64,000 nt of DNA from Muribaculum sp. (GTDB lineage: Bacteria > Bacteroidota > Bacteroidia > Bacteroidales > Muribaculaceae): contig VSOZ01000004.1 of the NCBI GenBank assembly GCA_009775095.1, forward strand, positions 62,001 through 126,000, written 5' to 3'. The position numbers and the translations under genes are program-made. Under the pieces are notes generated by a model. The model did not search any database and was not told the origin of the DNA. It was given only the letters and a program-made list of their open reading frames with translations. Shown piece after piece: positions 26,331 to 34,675 of this stretch. Positions within the stretch are counted from its first letter, which is position 1. The number at the start of each line of letters is the position of its first letter.

Positions 26331-27278
26331 ATGAGAGGGATTGTCTACATATTGGCGGGACTTGCCACTGCTGTGGCGTCATGCGGACCGTGCGACAAGC
26401 ACTGTCAGTGTACTCCCGACGTACCCATGCACGACATCGAGGTCCTATATGACTGGAGCCAAGCACCCCATGCCGAGCCCGAAGGCATGGCCGTGTTCAT
26501 ATATGATGTCGAGGCGGAGGACATGCCGTGGCGATACGATCTGCGCCCAACGGGCGGACATATCGACGCACCGCAAGGCCCCGCCCGTGCCATAACCTAC
26601 AACAATGACACCCGCAGTCTGAACTTCGGCAACACGGACAACTTCTTCGCCTGCAAAGCATATACACACGAAGGCAACCTGTTTGACGGGCTGACGGAAG
26701 CGTGGTACGGTCCGGAACCCAAATCGCGCGCCGACGCCGAGCAGCGTGTACTCGCTCAGCCCGATCCGCTGTGGCTCTACACCACCGAGGCACTTGTCGT
26801 CAATGACGCCACGACATTGTTCCGTCCTACAGCGGTAGTGGCACGCTACAGCTACACGGTTACCGGCATAACGGGCCTTGAAGGTGTAGCACGCATGTGC
26901 GCGGCCGTCACCGGACTGGCAGGCGAGATATATCTTGTCGGAGCCGTAAAGGGCGACGAAGCGGTGACAGTGCCCGGAGCACTGCGTACGACGGGTAGCA
27001 CATCGGCCGCAGGAGCACTCCATACATGGGGATACGTCGACGACCCGCAGTCAGGCTGTAGGCTGCAGCTTTTTTTCTGGCTTACCGACGGCAAGAAGTA
27101 CTGCTATGACTTCGATGTGACCCGACAGGTGCGCGAAGCACCTGACCCGCTTGACGTGAAAATAACGGTCAATGGTATAGACCTGCCCGAGCCTGACTCC
27201 TCCGACCCCGGCGGAGAAGGGGGCATAGGGGTGGATGTCGACAACTGGGAGACCATAGAAATCGAACTTAGCAATTGA
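26331..27278 (+). CDS. DUF5119 family lipoprotein (fimbrial accessory)
   Basis: A 315-residue lipoprotein (lipobox AVASC). The pattern MHDIEVLYDWSQAP...GMAVFIYD, followed by a domain with NFGNTDNFFACKAYTHEG and, later, PRP- and Tyr-rich strands (FRPTAVVARYSYTVTGI), matches DUF5119, a family found next to fimbrillin genes in Bacteroidales. It is probably a minor pilus subunit, anchor or tip-associated protein; that role is inferred from the two fimbrillin-like genes that follow. A Pro/Gly/Asp-rich tail ends the protein. The gap to the next gene is 62 bp. Confidence 0.75.
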   Translation: MRGIVYILAGLATAVASCGPCDKHCQCTPDVPMHDIEVLYDWSQAPHAEPEGMAVFIYDVEAEDMPWRYDLRPTGGHIDAPQGPARAITYNNDTRSLNFGNTDNFFACKAYTHEGNLFDGLTEAWYGPEPKSRADAEQRVLAQPDPLWLYTTEALVVNDATTLFRPTAVVARYSYTVTGITGLEGVARMCAAVTGLAGEIYLVGAVKGDEAVTVPGALRTTGSTSAAGALHTWGYVDDPQSGCRLQLFFWLTDGKKYCYDFDVTRQVREAPDPLDVKITVNGIDLPEPDSSDPGGEGGIGVDVDNWETIEIELSN

Positions 27279-27340
27279 CTCATATGTTATAATCTCACAA
27301 ATACGATTAAATCCAAGTTCTTACATAAAACATCATAATT

Positions 27341-28402
27341 ATGAAATGGGAAATCTCCACATTGGCTATAGCTATCGCCATGTCAGCCATAGCTTGTTCC
27401 GACAATCATGATGAGGACAATGTGCCTGTCACCGATCAGGCAATAGCGTTTACCGCCACCGTACCAAAGGCACGAGGCACGGTCACCACCACTGCCACCA
27501 TCAACAACTTCAAGGTGTGGGCGTTTGCCGACGGCGAGCACTACATGGGCGAAAACGGCGTCGAGGTAGTGAGGATAGGCGATAAATGGTCATCCACCCC
27601 CGTCATATACTGGCCGGTGGAAGGCTCGCTCAACTTCTTCTCGATAAGCCCGACCATCAAGACGGCAACGCAGAACAGCCCCGACAATCCACACATACCT
27701 GACTTCATCAACACCGGCAAGACCGACCTGCTTTACGCCGTAAACATGAACGAAAGCCGTACGAGCACCAATGTCCGCAACAATCAGCTCGTTGTCAACT
27801 TCCGTCACTCGCTATCGCAGGTCAACTTCAAGTGTGTGCGTAAACGCGATGACATAAAGATAGTGATACACGGTCTGTCGCTCGACGGCATAAAGTCAAT
27901 CGGCTCGTTTGACTTCCCGAAAGAAACCACCGGAACCGACATAACCACCGACGAGACCCGCGGCACATGGAGCGACCTGAAGTACACGGAAAGCATACCG
28001 ATCTACAATGACCCGTCATCCATAACCCTGAACGACGCAAAGCCGGACACCATACCTAACAACACCGGCTACATTTTCGCAATACCGCAGCCCCTTGAGG
28101 AAGCTGTCAAGACCACCGACGGTTATACAGGAAGTTGCGTGAAACTGCTCTGCGAGATATTTGACGAAAGTTCCGACACAAAGATATGGCCCGCCAAGAG
28201 CGACGCCAACTACGACGCCTCGACGGGAGCGGCCTATATAGTATTCCCGCTCAAGACCGCCGTCATCACGTCATGGGACACCGGCCGACGCTACATCTAT
28301 ACGCTTAAAATAGACGTACCCGAGGACGGCTCCGGCAAAATCGACTTTGACATAACCGTCGACGACTATCAGAACTACGATGATGCGCCCGACATGCTTT
28401 AA
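27341..28402 (+). CDS. Fimbrillin family protein (Mfa-like) 1
   Basis: A 353-residue lipoprotein (AIACSDN). It has the fimbrillin-like layout: FTATVPKARGT after the lipobox, NNFKVWAFADGEHYMGENG, the SSTPVIYWPVEGSLNFFSISP segment, VVNFRHSLSQVNFKC, and near the C-terminus YIFAIPQPLEEA, ARRY-like GRRYIYTLKIDV and FDITVDDY. Fimbrillins are two-domain transthyretin-like proteins that polymerise after lipid-anchored export and protease trimming. This could be a structural or tip subunit. It lies 5 bp before a second, related gene. Confidence 0.85.
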   Translation: MKWEISTLAIAIAMSAIACSDNHDEDNVPVTDQAIAFTATVPKARGTVTTTATINNFKVWAFADGEHYMGENGVEVVRIGDKWSSTPVIYWPVEGSLNFFSISPTIKTATQNSPDNPHIPDFINTGKTDLLYAVNMNESRTSTNVRNNQLVVNFRHSLSQVNFKCVRKRDDIKIVIHGLSLDGIKSIGSFDFPKETTGTDITTDETRGTWSDLKYTESIPIYNDPSSITLNDAKPDTIPNNTGYIFAIPQPLEEAVKTTDGYTGSCVKLLCEIFDESSDTKIWPAKSDANYDASTGAAYIVFPLKTAVITSWDTGRRYIYTLKIDVPEDGSGKIDFDITVDDYQNYDDAPDML

Positions 28403-28407
28403 CCGTC

Positions 28408-29343
28408 ATGACTGCGCACTTCACGGCATCGGCTGCTGCGGCACTCGCTCTGTTGGCGACTACCGCGTGTAAAAGCGATCCGGCCGACGAGCCGTCGCCC
28501 TACATAACTTTCTATGCCGAAAGCGAACGCGGTATCGTAACGACAGAAAACATCAGCGAATTTTCCGTATCGGCCTACACCGGAGGTATACCCATAATGG
28601 ACCATGTGACCGTCGTGAGAACAGGCAGCAACAGCTGGCACTATTCTCCGGCGGTCATGTGGCCTGAAACACCCGTAGATTTCTACGCGGTAAGTCCGGC
28701 CGACACACCTCTGGAGATAAATTTAAGCTGGGAGAATGTCATAAGGGTAACACAACTTGACGGCAAGCACGACATACTCATATCGACCTGCTTGGACGCC
28801 ATACAGACCTCATCGCGACTGCGCCTCAACTTCCGCCACATACTAAGCTACGTATCGGTCAGGATACGTTCGGACAATCCCGACAGCCGCATAATCGTAA
28901 AAAAAATATCACTCAAAGGCTTTCCTACAAGCGGCTACTATTACCTGCCCAAGGCCACCACCCGGCCCGACAACGACATCACAGGCACTTGGACATCATG
29001 GGGCGCCGACGCCAACTATACACTTTTTGAGGCTTCGCCCGACCATCTTGTACTCAACACCGGCTACACCGACATTGACGGCAGCGGTATAAACTTCTTC
29101 ATCCCGTCGGAACTGGGCCCCATCGAAGGCAACTGGGGCGGTGCGAGAATAGAAGTGGCATACCGCGTCATAGACCCGGCCACAGGAGCGACAATATGGC
29201 CCGACGCAACAACTCCTTACGACCAATTGTTTACCGGCGACCGCTCCTACGCCGCAGCCCTTTATTGGCTCGGCGAAGGCGTAGCCGATCACCGATGGCT
29301 CCCCGGCCGCCAATACCGCTACAGCCTCACTTTAAAACATTAA
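28408..29343 (+). CDS. Fimbrillin family protein (Mfa-like) 2
   Basis: A 311-residue lipoprotein (TTACKSD) similar in layout to the gene before it: SEFSVSAYTGGIPIMDHV, NSWHYSPAVMWPETPVDFYAVSP, LRLNFRHILSYVSVRI, an INFFIPSEL segment and C-terminal LPGRQYRYSLTLKH. It ends almost at the first C-terminal strand, shorter than fimbrillin 1, which suits a terminal or capping subunit better than a polymerising one, though this is inference. The 5-bp gap shows it shares a transcript with fimbrillin 1. The repeat region starts about 65 bp downstream. Confidence 0.8.
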   Translation: MTAHFTASAAAALALLATTACKSDPADEPSPYITFYAESERGIVTTENISEFSVSAYTGGIPIMDHVTVVRTGSNSWHYSPAVMWPETPVDFYAVSPADTPLEINLSWENVIRVTQLDGKHDILISTCLDAIQTSSRLRLNFRHILSYVSVRIRSDNPDSRIIVKKISLKGFPTSGYYYLPKATTRPDNDITGTWTSWGADANYTLFEASPDHLVLNTGYTDIDGSGINFFIPSELGPIEGNWGGARIEVAYRVIDPATGATIWPDATTPYDQLFTGDRSYAAALYWLGEGVADHRWLPGRQYRYSLTLKH

Positions 29344-29408
29344 CGAAGCAGATTAGGCTGATCGGGAGTCAATGCAAAAAAGCGGTTGATAAGTACACCT
29401 CGTGCTTA

Positions 29409-29737
29409 GAGGGTGTTTAATAATAATTGTTAAAGCAGAGCCGAAAATTATGGGATGGATTCTGCTCTGCACCGAAGGAGCATAGCGGGCTATGCAACTG
29501 AGGCAAAGGGCAGAATACGCCCATAAGTTTCGGGCTATAAGGTGATTTCTGTTTTATTGTTGTTATACTCAATATTGTTTTCATTGTTAATGATTTTAAA
29601 TTACCGTCGCCTTGATGTCTCTTTTGTTAAATTCCTGCGCTCATCGGTCACATAGCCCGCTATGCTCCTTCTTCACTGTCAGGAATTTATCTAAAAGATA
29701 CATCACTCTGCTTTAACAATTATTATTAAACGCCCTC
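29409..29737. mobile_element. MITE-like element with 32-bp terminal inverted repeats
   Basis: Terminal repeats at 29409-29440 and 29706-29737 are complementary over 32 bp with one mismatch (GAGGGTGTTTAATAATAATT at the left tip). The trinucleotide TTA flanks both ends, a possible target duplication. Each half folds on itself: 29441-29454 pairs with 29520-29533 (one mismatch) and 29459-29465 with 29510-29516; 29628-29637 pairs with 29680-29689. The loops of the two halves carry perfectly complementary 21-nt segments (29474-29494 and 29651-29671). There is no open reading frame of note. It looks like a non-autonomous transposable element; no matching transposase is in the window. Confidence 0.65.
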
Positions 29738-29767
29738 TTATTCTCCCCTTATTGTCCATACAGGCAT

Positions 29768-30038
29768 GAGTCCTTACAGACTCCAATGGGTATTCCCGAT
29801 CCACAACCGGAGACTGCGTCGGCCTGTGGGCGCCTTGTCACCGGCTAACGTCAGGCAGGAGCCTTATCAGGCTCTATACCTCATGGCCGTACAGTTCCGT
29901 TCCACAGGTCCCTCTCTCCATGGTTGATACGTCGATGATGTCCGCAATTGTGAGCCCGCACGGGCTCATGCCCCGCGTAAGCCGGGTACGCAGTGCCCGG
30001 AACGTAGGGCAAATCAGCTCTCCGAGCCTGAAAGGCTC
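29768..30038. repeat. Cluster of four related short hairpins
   Basis: Four small palindromes built on GAG...CTC: GAGTC/GACTC (29768-29783), GAGCC/GGCTC (29859-29874), GAGCCC/GGGCTC (29952-29967) and GAGCCT/AGGCTC (30024-30038). Spacing is 91, 93 and 72 bp. The sequence between them is GC-rich and unlike the neighbouring genes. Similar intergenic hairpin arrays occur in other Bacteroidales (recollection, not checked). Function unknown; no gene is supported from 29344 to 30180. Confidence 0.5.
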
Positions 30039-30127
30039 GTGCTTATTCCCTCCTTATTGCCCCTATATGGGCCCCATTCACATCACCCCGACGGCCATAC
30101 TCCCGGCTACGCACCGCGATATACGAC

Positions 30128-30158
30128 AAAGGCCGCAAACCTTGATGATTCGCGGCCT
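30128..30158 (-). terminator. Terminator of the susC-D-E-F-like operon
   Basis: On the minus strand stem AGGCCGC/GCGGCCT with a 15-nt loop is followed by TTGTC, 23 bp after the last gene. The T tail is short, so strength is uncertain. Confidence 0.5.
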
Positions 30159-30180
30159 CTGTTATACGGGGTAAGTATGA

Positions 30181-31674
30181 TTACTTGGGCTCTACGGTGC
30201 AGCTGTAGGGGAACTGTCCGAGTTTGAGGGTGATGACGTAGTCGCCTTCGGCGCCTTCAAATTTGCAGTTGCCCGCTCCGAAGCGAAGGTCATCGACAGA
30301 ACCGCCCAAGTTGGGCTTGTCCCAGCTGTGTTCGGTCATGAACTTGAACTCGCCCGCTTTGAGATGGGTTGTCAGGGTCCATGTCTCGAAGTCGGCGCTC
30401 GGAGTCATCTCAACGGCAGCCGCGGGATCCCATTCGGCAGGAGTGGCATTACCGATCAGAGCCACACTGCTTATGGCCTCGTAAGTGTAGGTCAGATCCT
30501 CGGTATTGGCGGTCAGATAATACAGACCTGTCGGGCCCATATCAGAACCGCCGAGATTACCGGCACCACCGTCTGTGCTCAAAGTACCGGCCTCAGCACC
30601 GGCTCCGTACCATACACCGGCTTCGGTCTTAAATTTGAAGCCGCCGTCACCGGGATTGATACCGGCAAGTCCCTGATAATTGGTGTAATCATCGCTGTAC
30701 ACGATACCGGCATCGGTCCAGCCGTTGATCTTATTGGGCACGAAGAGCACAGCGGGCACCTTCTCGAAGCGATAGGTCATCTCCTCCATGTTGATGTAGA
30801 AGTTCCAGCGACCGGCCTCTCTCAGCGCACCTGCTTCAGGAGCCTTGTCATTGAGCGAACCTTCAAGGGCATCGTCACCGTTTACGGTAACACCGATTAC
30901 GTTTTCCTCCTTGCCGTTCACGGGGATAATCTTCCACCACCAGCCGTTTTCAGCTGTAGCTTCGTCAACGTCGATATTCTTGATGACAAATACCGGATCG
31001 TCATATACATCGGCATCGGAGTGCTCAAACTGAATACCCGCATTCCAATCCCATCCGTTGGCAGTGCCCACAAGATAATAAGTAGGGCTTATAGTCAGAC
31101 GGTTAAGCGGCAGTATCTTCACCGACAGCGGACCATAGAAGAAGTCCGGACCGCCGATGCGCACACGGTTCAAGTTGGGATTCTCTTCATTTACAGTATA
31201 AGCGGCATAACGTACAGCAACAGCGCGCTCCTTGGGGCTATGTGTAATCTTCTCCCAATAACCGTTCTCCACATCTTCAGGCATAACATACACCTTGCCG
31301 TCGGCATATGTTGCCGGGATCTCGGCAGGATCGGCAAATGTATCATCTTTTGCCATCTGCATGGTGAATGCAAGAGTATAGCCCTCGGGGAGATCTTTTA
31401 CCTCCACAGCGGCGATTTCGATAGGAGTCTGATCGACAGCCTGAGGTGCGGCATCGGGAGCATCAGGCTCTTCGGGATCGGGTGTCTCGGTCATGTATGT
31501 CGACAAATCAATGACAGCATCGGCAATAGTCGAATTGGTCACCGTGACATTGGAGGCTTCAAAGGCCGGTTCTTCCGGATTAACCACGGGAGTGCCCGTA
31601 GCGTCCTCAACTTCGTCGCAAGCAGCGAAAACCAGTCCAAACGCCATCAATGAATATAATGCTAATTTCTTCAT
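30181..31674 (-). CDS. SusF/SusE-like outer-membrane lipoprotein
   Basis: A 497-residue lipoprotein (lipobox FAAC). After an N-terminal domain (about 40-190) with an acidic Pro-rich linker (TPDPEEPDAPDAAP) come three similar beta-sandwich repeats that open with aromatic-rich strands: TYYLVGTANGWDWNAG, VLFVPNKINGWTDAG and SVALIGNATPAEWDP. This is the layout of SusF/SusE (DUF5115-type) surface lipoproteins, in which each repeat can bind a starch-like or other glycan through Trp/Tyr. It is the last gene of a susC-susD-susE-susF order. No enzyme follows. Starch is the classic ligand of the family, but the ligand here is not determined. Confidence 0.8.
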   Translation of the reverse strand: MKKLALYSLMAFGLVFAACDEVEDATGTPVVNPEEPAFEASNVTVTNSTIADAVIDLSTYMTETPDPEEPDAPDAAPQAVDQTPIEIAAVEVKDLPEGYTLAFTMQMAKDDTFADPAEIPATYADGKVYVMPEDVENGYWEKITHSPKERAVAVRYAAYTVNEENPNLNRVRIGGPDFFYGPLSVKILPLNRLTISPTYYLVGTANGWDWNAGIQFEHSDADVYDDPVFVIKNIDVDEATAENGWWWKIIPVNGKEENVIGVTVNGDDALEGSLNDKAPEAGALREAGRWNFYINMEEMTYRFEKVPAVLFVPNKINGWTDAGIVYSDDYTNYQGLAGINPGDGGFKFKTEAGVWYGAGAEAGTLSTDGGAGNLGGSDMGPTGLYYLTANTEDLTYTYEAISSVALIGNATPAEWDPAAAVEMTPSADFETWTLTTHLKAGEFKFMTEHSWDKPNLGGSVDDLRFGAGNCKFEGAEGDYVITLKLGQFPYSCTVEPK

Positions 31675-31713
31675 ATCGATTTAAAGCAATTTTTGAGTTA
31701 AAATCATTATATC

Positions 31714-31743
31714 CGCTATGCCGGAGCTTTCTCCGACATAGCG
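31714..31743 (-). repeat. Intercistronic hairpin between susE- and susF-like genes
   Basis: A 13-bp stem with one mismatch and a CTTT loop: CGCTATG.CGGAG / CTCCG.CATAGCG. It lies in the 78-bp gap between two co-directional genes and could act as a processing signal or partial terminator. A similar core, CTATG.CGGAG, recurs in the xylA-xylE gap at 60737. Confidence 0.6.
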
Positions 31744-31752
31744 AAAAGAATA

Positions 31753-33048
31753 TCAATCGGCGTACTCGAACTTAATCGTAGCCGGTTCGACGGTCGTATC
31801 AAGAGTAATTGTCACTTTATGGCCTCCGGCCTCTTCCATCTTGAAACATCCTTCGCCTTCAGCAGTGGCTACTGCAACGCCTGATGTGACAGGGAAATCT
31901 TCGCCCGTAGTCGAAGCCCATTGTGCGGCACCCCAACCCGTCAGTTCCTTATAAAAACGACAATAAAGCGTGTTGGTCTTATCTTCTCCCCATGTGTCGG
32001 CCGGGAAATCAAATGTTTCCTTATATATACCTGATTCTGTCAAGTCGGCAAGACGCCATGGATCATATACAGTTGCATTAGAAGCCGATGGTTCTGCCCA
32101 ACCGGCAGGATTACCTACCATATAAACATAGTGGGGTGTATAGACCTGCTGGGCGCCTTTGGTAAACTGAACGGTCTTGTTGTTGGTATCGACAATAATA
32201 GTCAGTTTGCCGTCCTCTGTCCAGTCGGGTATCTGCCAGTTACCTTTACCGATTACATAGCTTCCCTGATATGTACCGTCGGTGAGAGTGATGTCTTCAT
32301 TGTCGTCATTTGCCTCACGGGCACCGAGAGAGGCGGTCTTGTTATCCCAACCCTCTTTGGTAAGTTCGGTATAGAAGCGGAACTGTGCCTGTCCGGCCGG
32401 GATATCAAATACTGCGGAGTAAATACCGGAGCCAATAGCATTCTCGCTCTCCCAGAGTCGCCAGTCGGCAAGCGCGGCGGCACTTTCAGGAGCAGGCGTT
32501 GGCCAACCGCTCGCGGCACCGATGAAGTAGATAAATCCCGGTGAAGGTATGGCAAAGAAGCCCTGCACCTGCGGAAGCTCAACCCAGTTGGATACAACAC
32601 GGCTCGATTCCACACCGGCGAGCTGGGCCACGGCACGTACATACAGCTTCTGTACGCCCTGTGCCGTAGGATTGGCGTCCCAACCGTCACGGTCGGTGAT
32701 GCCGGCAAGATTACACATACCGGTAGCTATGTCATTTTCCTTTACAGTCATGACGGTATTTGTACGTTGGTCGGGAGTTACGGCATAAACATTGGTTTTA
32801 TCAAGCGAAATCTCGGCACTGTACTGGACGGAAGCCACAAAGCCGTAATCGGGCTGCGTTTCCACAGTAAACGTCATCAGCCCGTCAGGCGACAGCTGAT
32901 AAAGCTGATTGGCAAATGCCGGAGTATTCAGTTTAAATTCCGTAGCGTCGGTAGGCTCCTGATATACAGGATCGTCGTCGTCCTTACAGCCTGTAAAGCC
33001 GAGAGCTAACGCTGCGACAGCGAAAAATATCGATAGTTTTTTCATCAT
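31753..33048 (-). CDS. SusE-like outer-membrane lipoprotein
   Basis: A 431-residue lipoprotein (lipobox FTGC, then KDDDDP). The N-terminal domain (about 30-170) resembles the SusE N-terminal Ig-like domain: FKLNTPAFANQLYQLSPDG, FTVETQPDYGF and VQYSAEISLD. Two later repeats begin FIYFIGAASGWPTP and HYVYMVGNPAGWAEP, each followed by a strand pattern as in SusE/SusF glycan-binding modules. It lies 32 bp after the susD-like gene. Together with the SusF-like protein it probably keeps glycan near the SusC/D transporter. Confidence 0.8.
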   Translation of the reverse strand: MMKKLSIFFAVAALALGFTGCKDDDDPVYQEPTDATEFKLNTPAFANQLYQLSPDGLMTFTVETQPDYGFVASVQYSAEISLDKTNVYAVTPDQRTNTVMTVKENDIATGMCNLAGITDRDGWDANPTAQGVQKLYVRAVAQLAGVESSRVVSNWVELPQVQGFFAIPSPGFIYFIGAASGWPTPAPESAAALADWRLWESENAIGSGIYSAVFDIPAGQAQFRFYTELTKEGWDNKTASLGAREANDDNEDITLTDGTYQGSYVIGKGNWQIPDWTEDGKLTIIVDTNNKTVQFTKGAQQVYTPHYVYMVGNPAGWAEPSASNATVYDPWRLADLTESGIYKETFDFPADTWGEDKTNTLYCRFYKELTGWGAAQWASTTGEDFPVTSGVAVATAEGEGCFKMEEAGGHKVTITLDTTVEPATIKFEYAD

Positions 33049-33080
33049 TTCTCGTAAATTTTAGACTTTAACAATCCTGA

Positions 33081-34631
33081 TTAATAATTGGGGTTTTGAC
33101 CCACGGTAGCCACATACTGGTAAGGTATGGCGAATACAGAGCGATAGCTGTCGACAGCGGCACCTTCATAAACGCCACCCTTCCATGACCAGTTATAAAC
33201 CGAACCGGTATATTTGCCGAAGCGGATAAGGTCGCTGCGACGGTGTCCTTCCCAGTAAAGCTCACATTGACGCTCCTTAAGAAGGTTCTCAGCGTTAAGA
33301 GCTACCGGAGCAAGACCGGCACGTTCACGCACCTTGTCAAAATACTGCTTGCCATTGCACTCAACACCATTGAGCTGACACTCCGCCAACATCAAGTATG
33401 TATCGGCAAGACGGAATACGGGGTAGTCAGCGTCGCAAACCTGCGATGTACGTTTCACTCCGGCAGTATTATAATAATCATCCTCAGAAGTATAGGTATA
33501 CTTTATACACATATATCCGTCAGAGTCAACATCATAATTGTCAAGATCCTCGACTCCTACATTGAACTGACCTTCATATATCAGACGGCGCTTGTCGGCA
33601 GGATCAAAAGCAAGAGACAACTCGGGACGCATGCGGTAACCTGACCATACGGTACCGTTTTCATAAAGTGCCCCGAGGCTAAGAAGTACATCTTCCGGAA
33701 TAGTTTCGATAAATGCACCGGCAGTAAGTCCGGTAGTACCACCCCATGTCTCCATAGAACCTACCTGTTGCGGCACGGCCCAGAGAATCTCGCCGTTACC
33801 GACGTAACGGTCATTGGTAGCACAGAAAAGATACTTGTAAGTAGGCGCAAGAGTATTTATAGTGTCAAGTATCTTCTTACAAGCGTCAGCACATTCGCTC
33901 CACATCGGAGTACCGGTATATACACCTGCATTCAGATACAGTTTGGCAAGAAGCATATAGGCTGCTTCGCGCGATACTCGGCCATACGTCTGTGTAGCGG
34001 CCGGGCGCACATGACCTTCGTTTATAACATTAACAAGATCCTCGACGGTAGCGTCAAAGAGCTGCTTACGGTCATAAGTGGGAGGTGTGGCTCCTGTAGC
34101 CGTACCGGGTACCCACGGACCGCGGCCGAAAAGGTCGATCATGCAATAGTAAGCGTAAGCACGCAGTACGCGGGCCTCGGCCTTCATGGCCTCTACCTCC
34201 TCTTCTGAGAGCACGCTCTTGGCACCATCAGCCTTGTCAAGAAACTCGGTGCACTGACGTGCGGTGTAGAACTCACGCGAGAATGCGGCATACACCCACT
34301 CGTTATCGTTTAGCCATGTGTTGAAATTCAGAGCCACATAACCGGGGTCATTCCACTTGTTTGATACAATGGCCTCATCAGCGGTTATCTCCTGAAGATT
34401 CCAGTGACAGCGGATAAAAGTACCGGCACCACCGTCTGATGTTGACAGGTTGCCTACATATAGAAAGCTTCCATACAGACTACCGAAATAGCCGTTCCAC
34501 TCATCGGCGGTGGTAAGTTCGGTCTTTGTATTGGGGTCGGTGGGTGTAAGGTCAAGGTCATCGACACAGGATACAAGCCCGGACATAGACAGAGTCACCG
34601 CACCTATAGTAATATATTTGAATAATTTCAT
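33081..34631 (-). CDS. SusD/RagB family nutrient-binding outer-membrane lipoprotein
   Basis: A 516-residue lipoprotein (lipobox GLVSC) with the typical start VDDLDLTPTDPNTKTE and helix-rich core (EVEAMKAEARVLRAYAYYCMIDLFGRGPWV). The C-terminal SusD domain is clear: FRLADTYLMLAECQLNGV, YFDKVRERAGL and LLKERQCELYWEGHRRSDLIRFGKYTG. It follows the susC-like gene by 44 bp and precedes susE/susF-like genes, the order found in the archetypal starch utilisation system, though SusA, SusB and SusG enzymes are absent. Confidence 0.95.
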   Translation of the reverse strand: MKLFKYITIGAVTLSMSGLVSCVDDLDLTPTDPNTKTELTTADEWNGYFGSLYGSFLYVGNLSTSDGGAGTFIRCHWNLQEITADEAIVSNKWNDPGYVALNFNTWLNDNEWVYAAFSREFYTARQCTEFLDKADGAKSVLSEEEVEAMKAEARVLRAYAYYCMIDLFGRGPWVPGTATGATPPTYDRKQLFDATVEDLVNVINEGHVRPAATQTYGRVSREAAYMLLAKLYLNAGVYTGTPMWSECADACKKILDTINTLAPTYKYLFCATNDRYVGNGEILWAVPQQVGSMETWGGTTGLTAGAFIETIPEDVLLSLGALYENGTVWSGYRMRPELSLAFDPADKRRLIYEGQFNVGVEDLDNYDVDSDGYMCIKYTYTSEDDYYNTAGVKRTSQVCDADYPVFRLADTYLMLAECQLNGVECNGKQYFDKVRERAGLAPVALNAENLLKERQCELYWEGHRRSDLIRFGKYTGSVYNWSWKGGVYEGAAVDSYRSVFAIPYQYVATVGQNPNY

Positions 34632-34675
34632 AATTATAATTCTGAATCTGTTAATAACTTTTGTATTATTTCAGT

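Noticed and set aside
29768..30038. A CRISPR array or a small gene at 29920-30174
   Set aside because: The hairpins are not identical repeats and spacers are not of equal length; the 84-codon frame there spans the hairpins and has no family match.
30328..31653. A 441-codon plus-strand open frame opposite the susF-like gene
   Set aside because: It lies wholly antisense to a clear lipoprotein gene, has no recognisable domains or promoter, and arises from the base bias of the sense gene.
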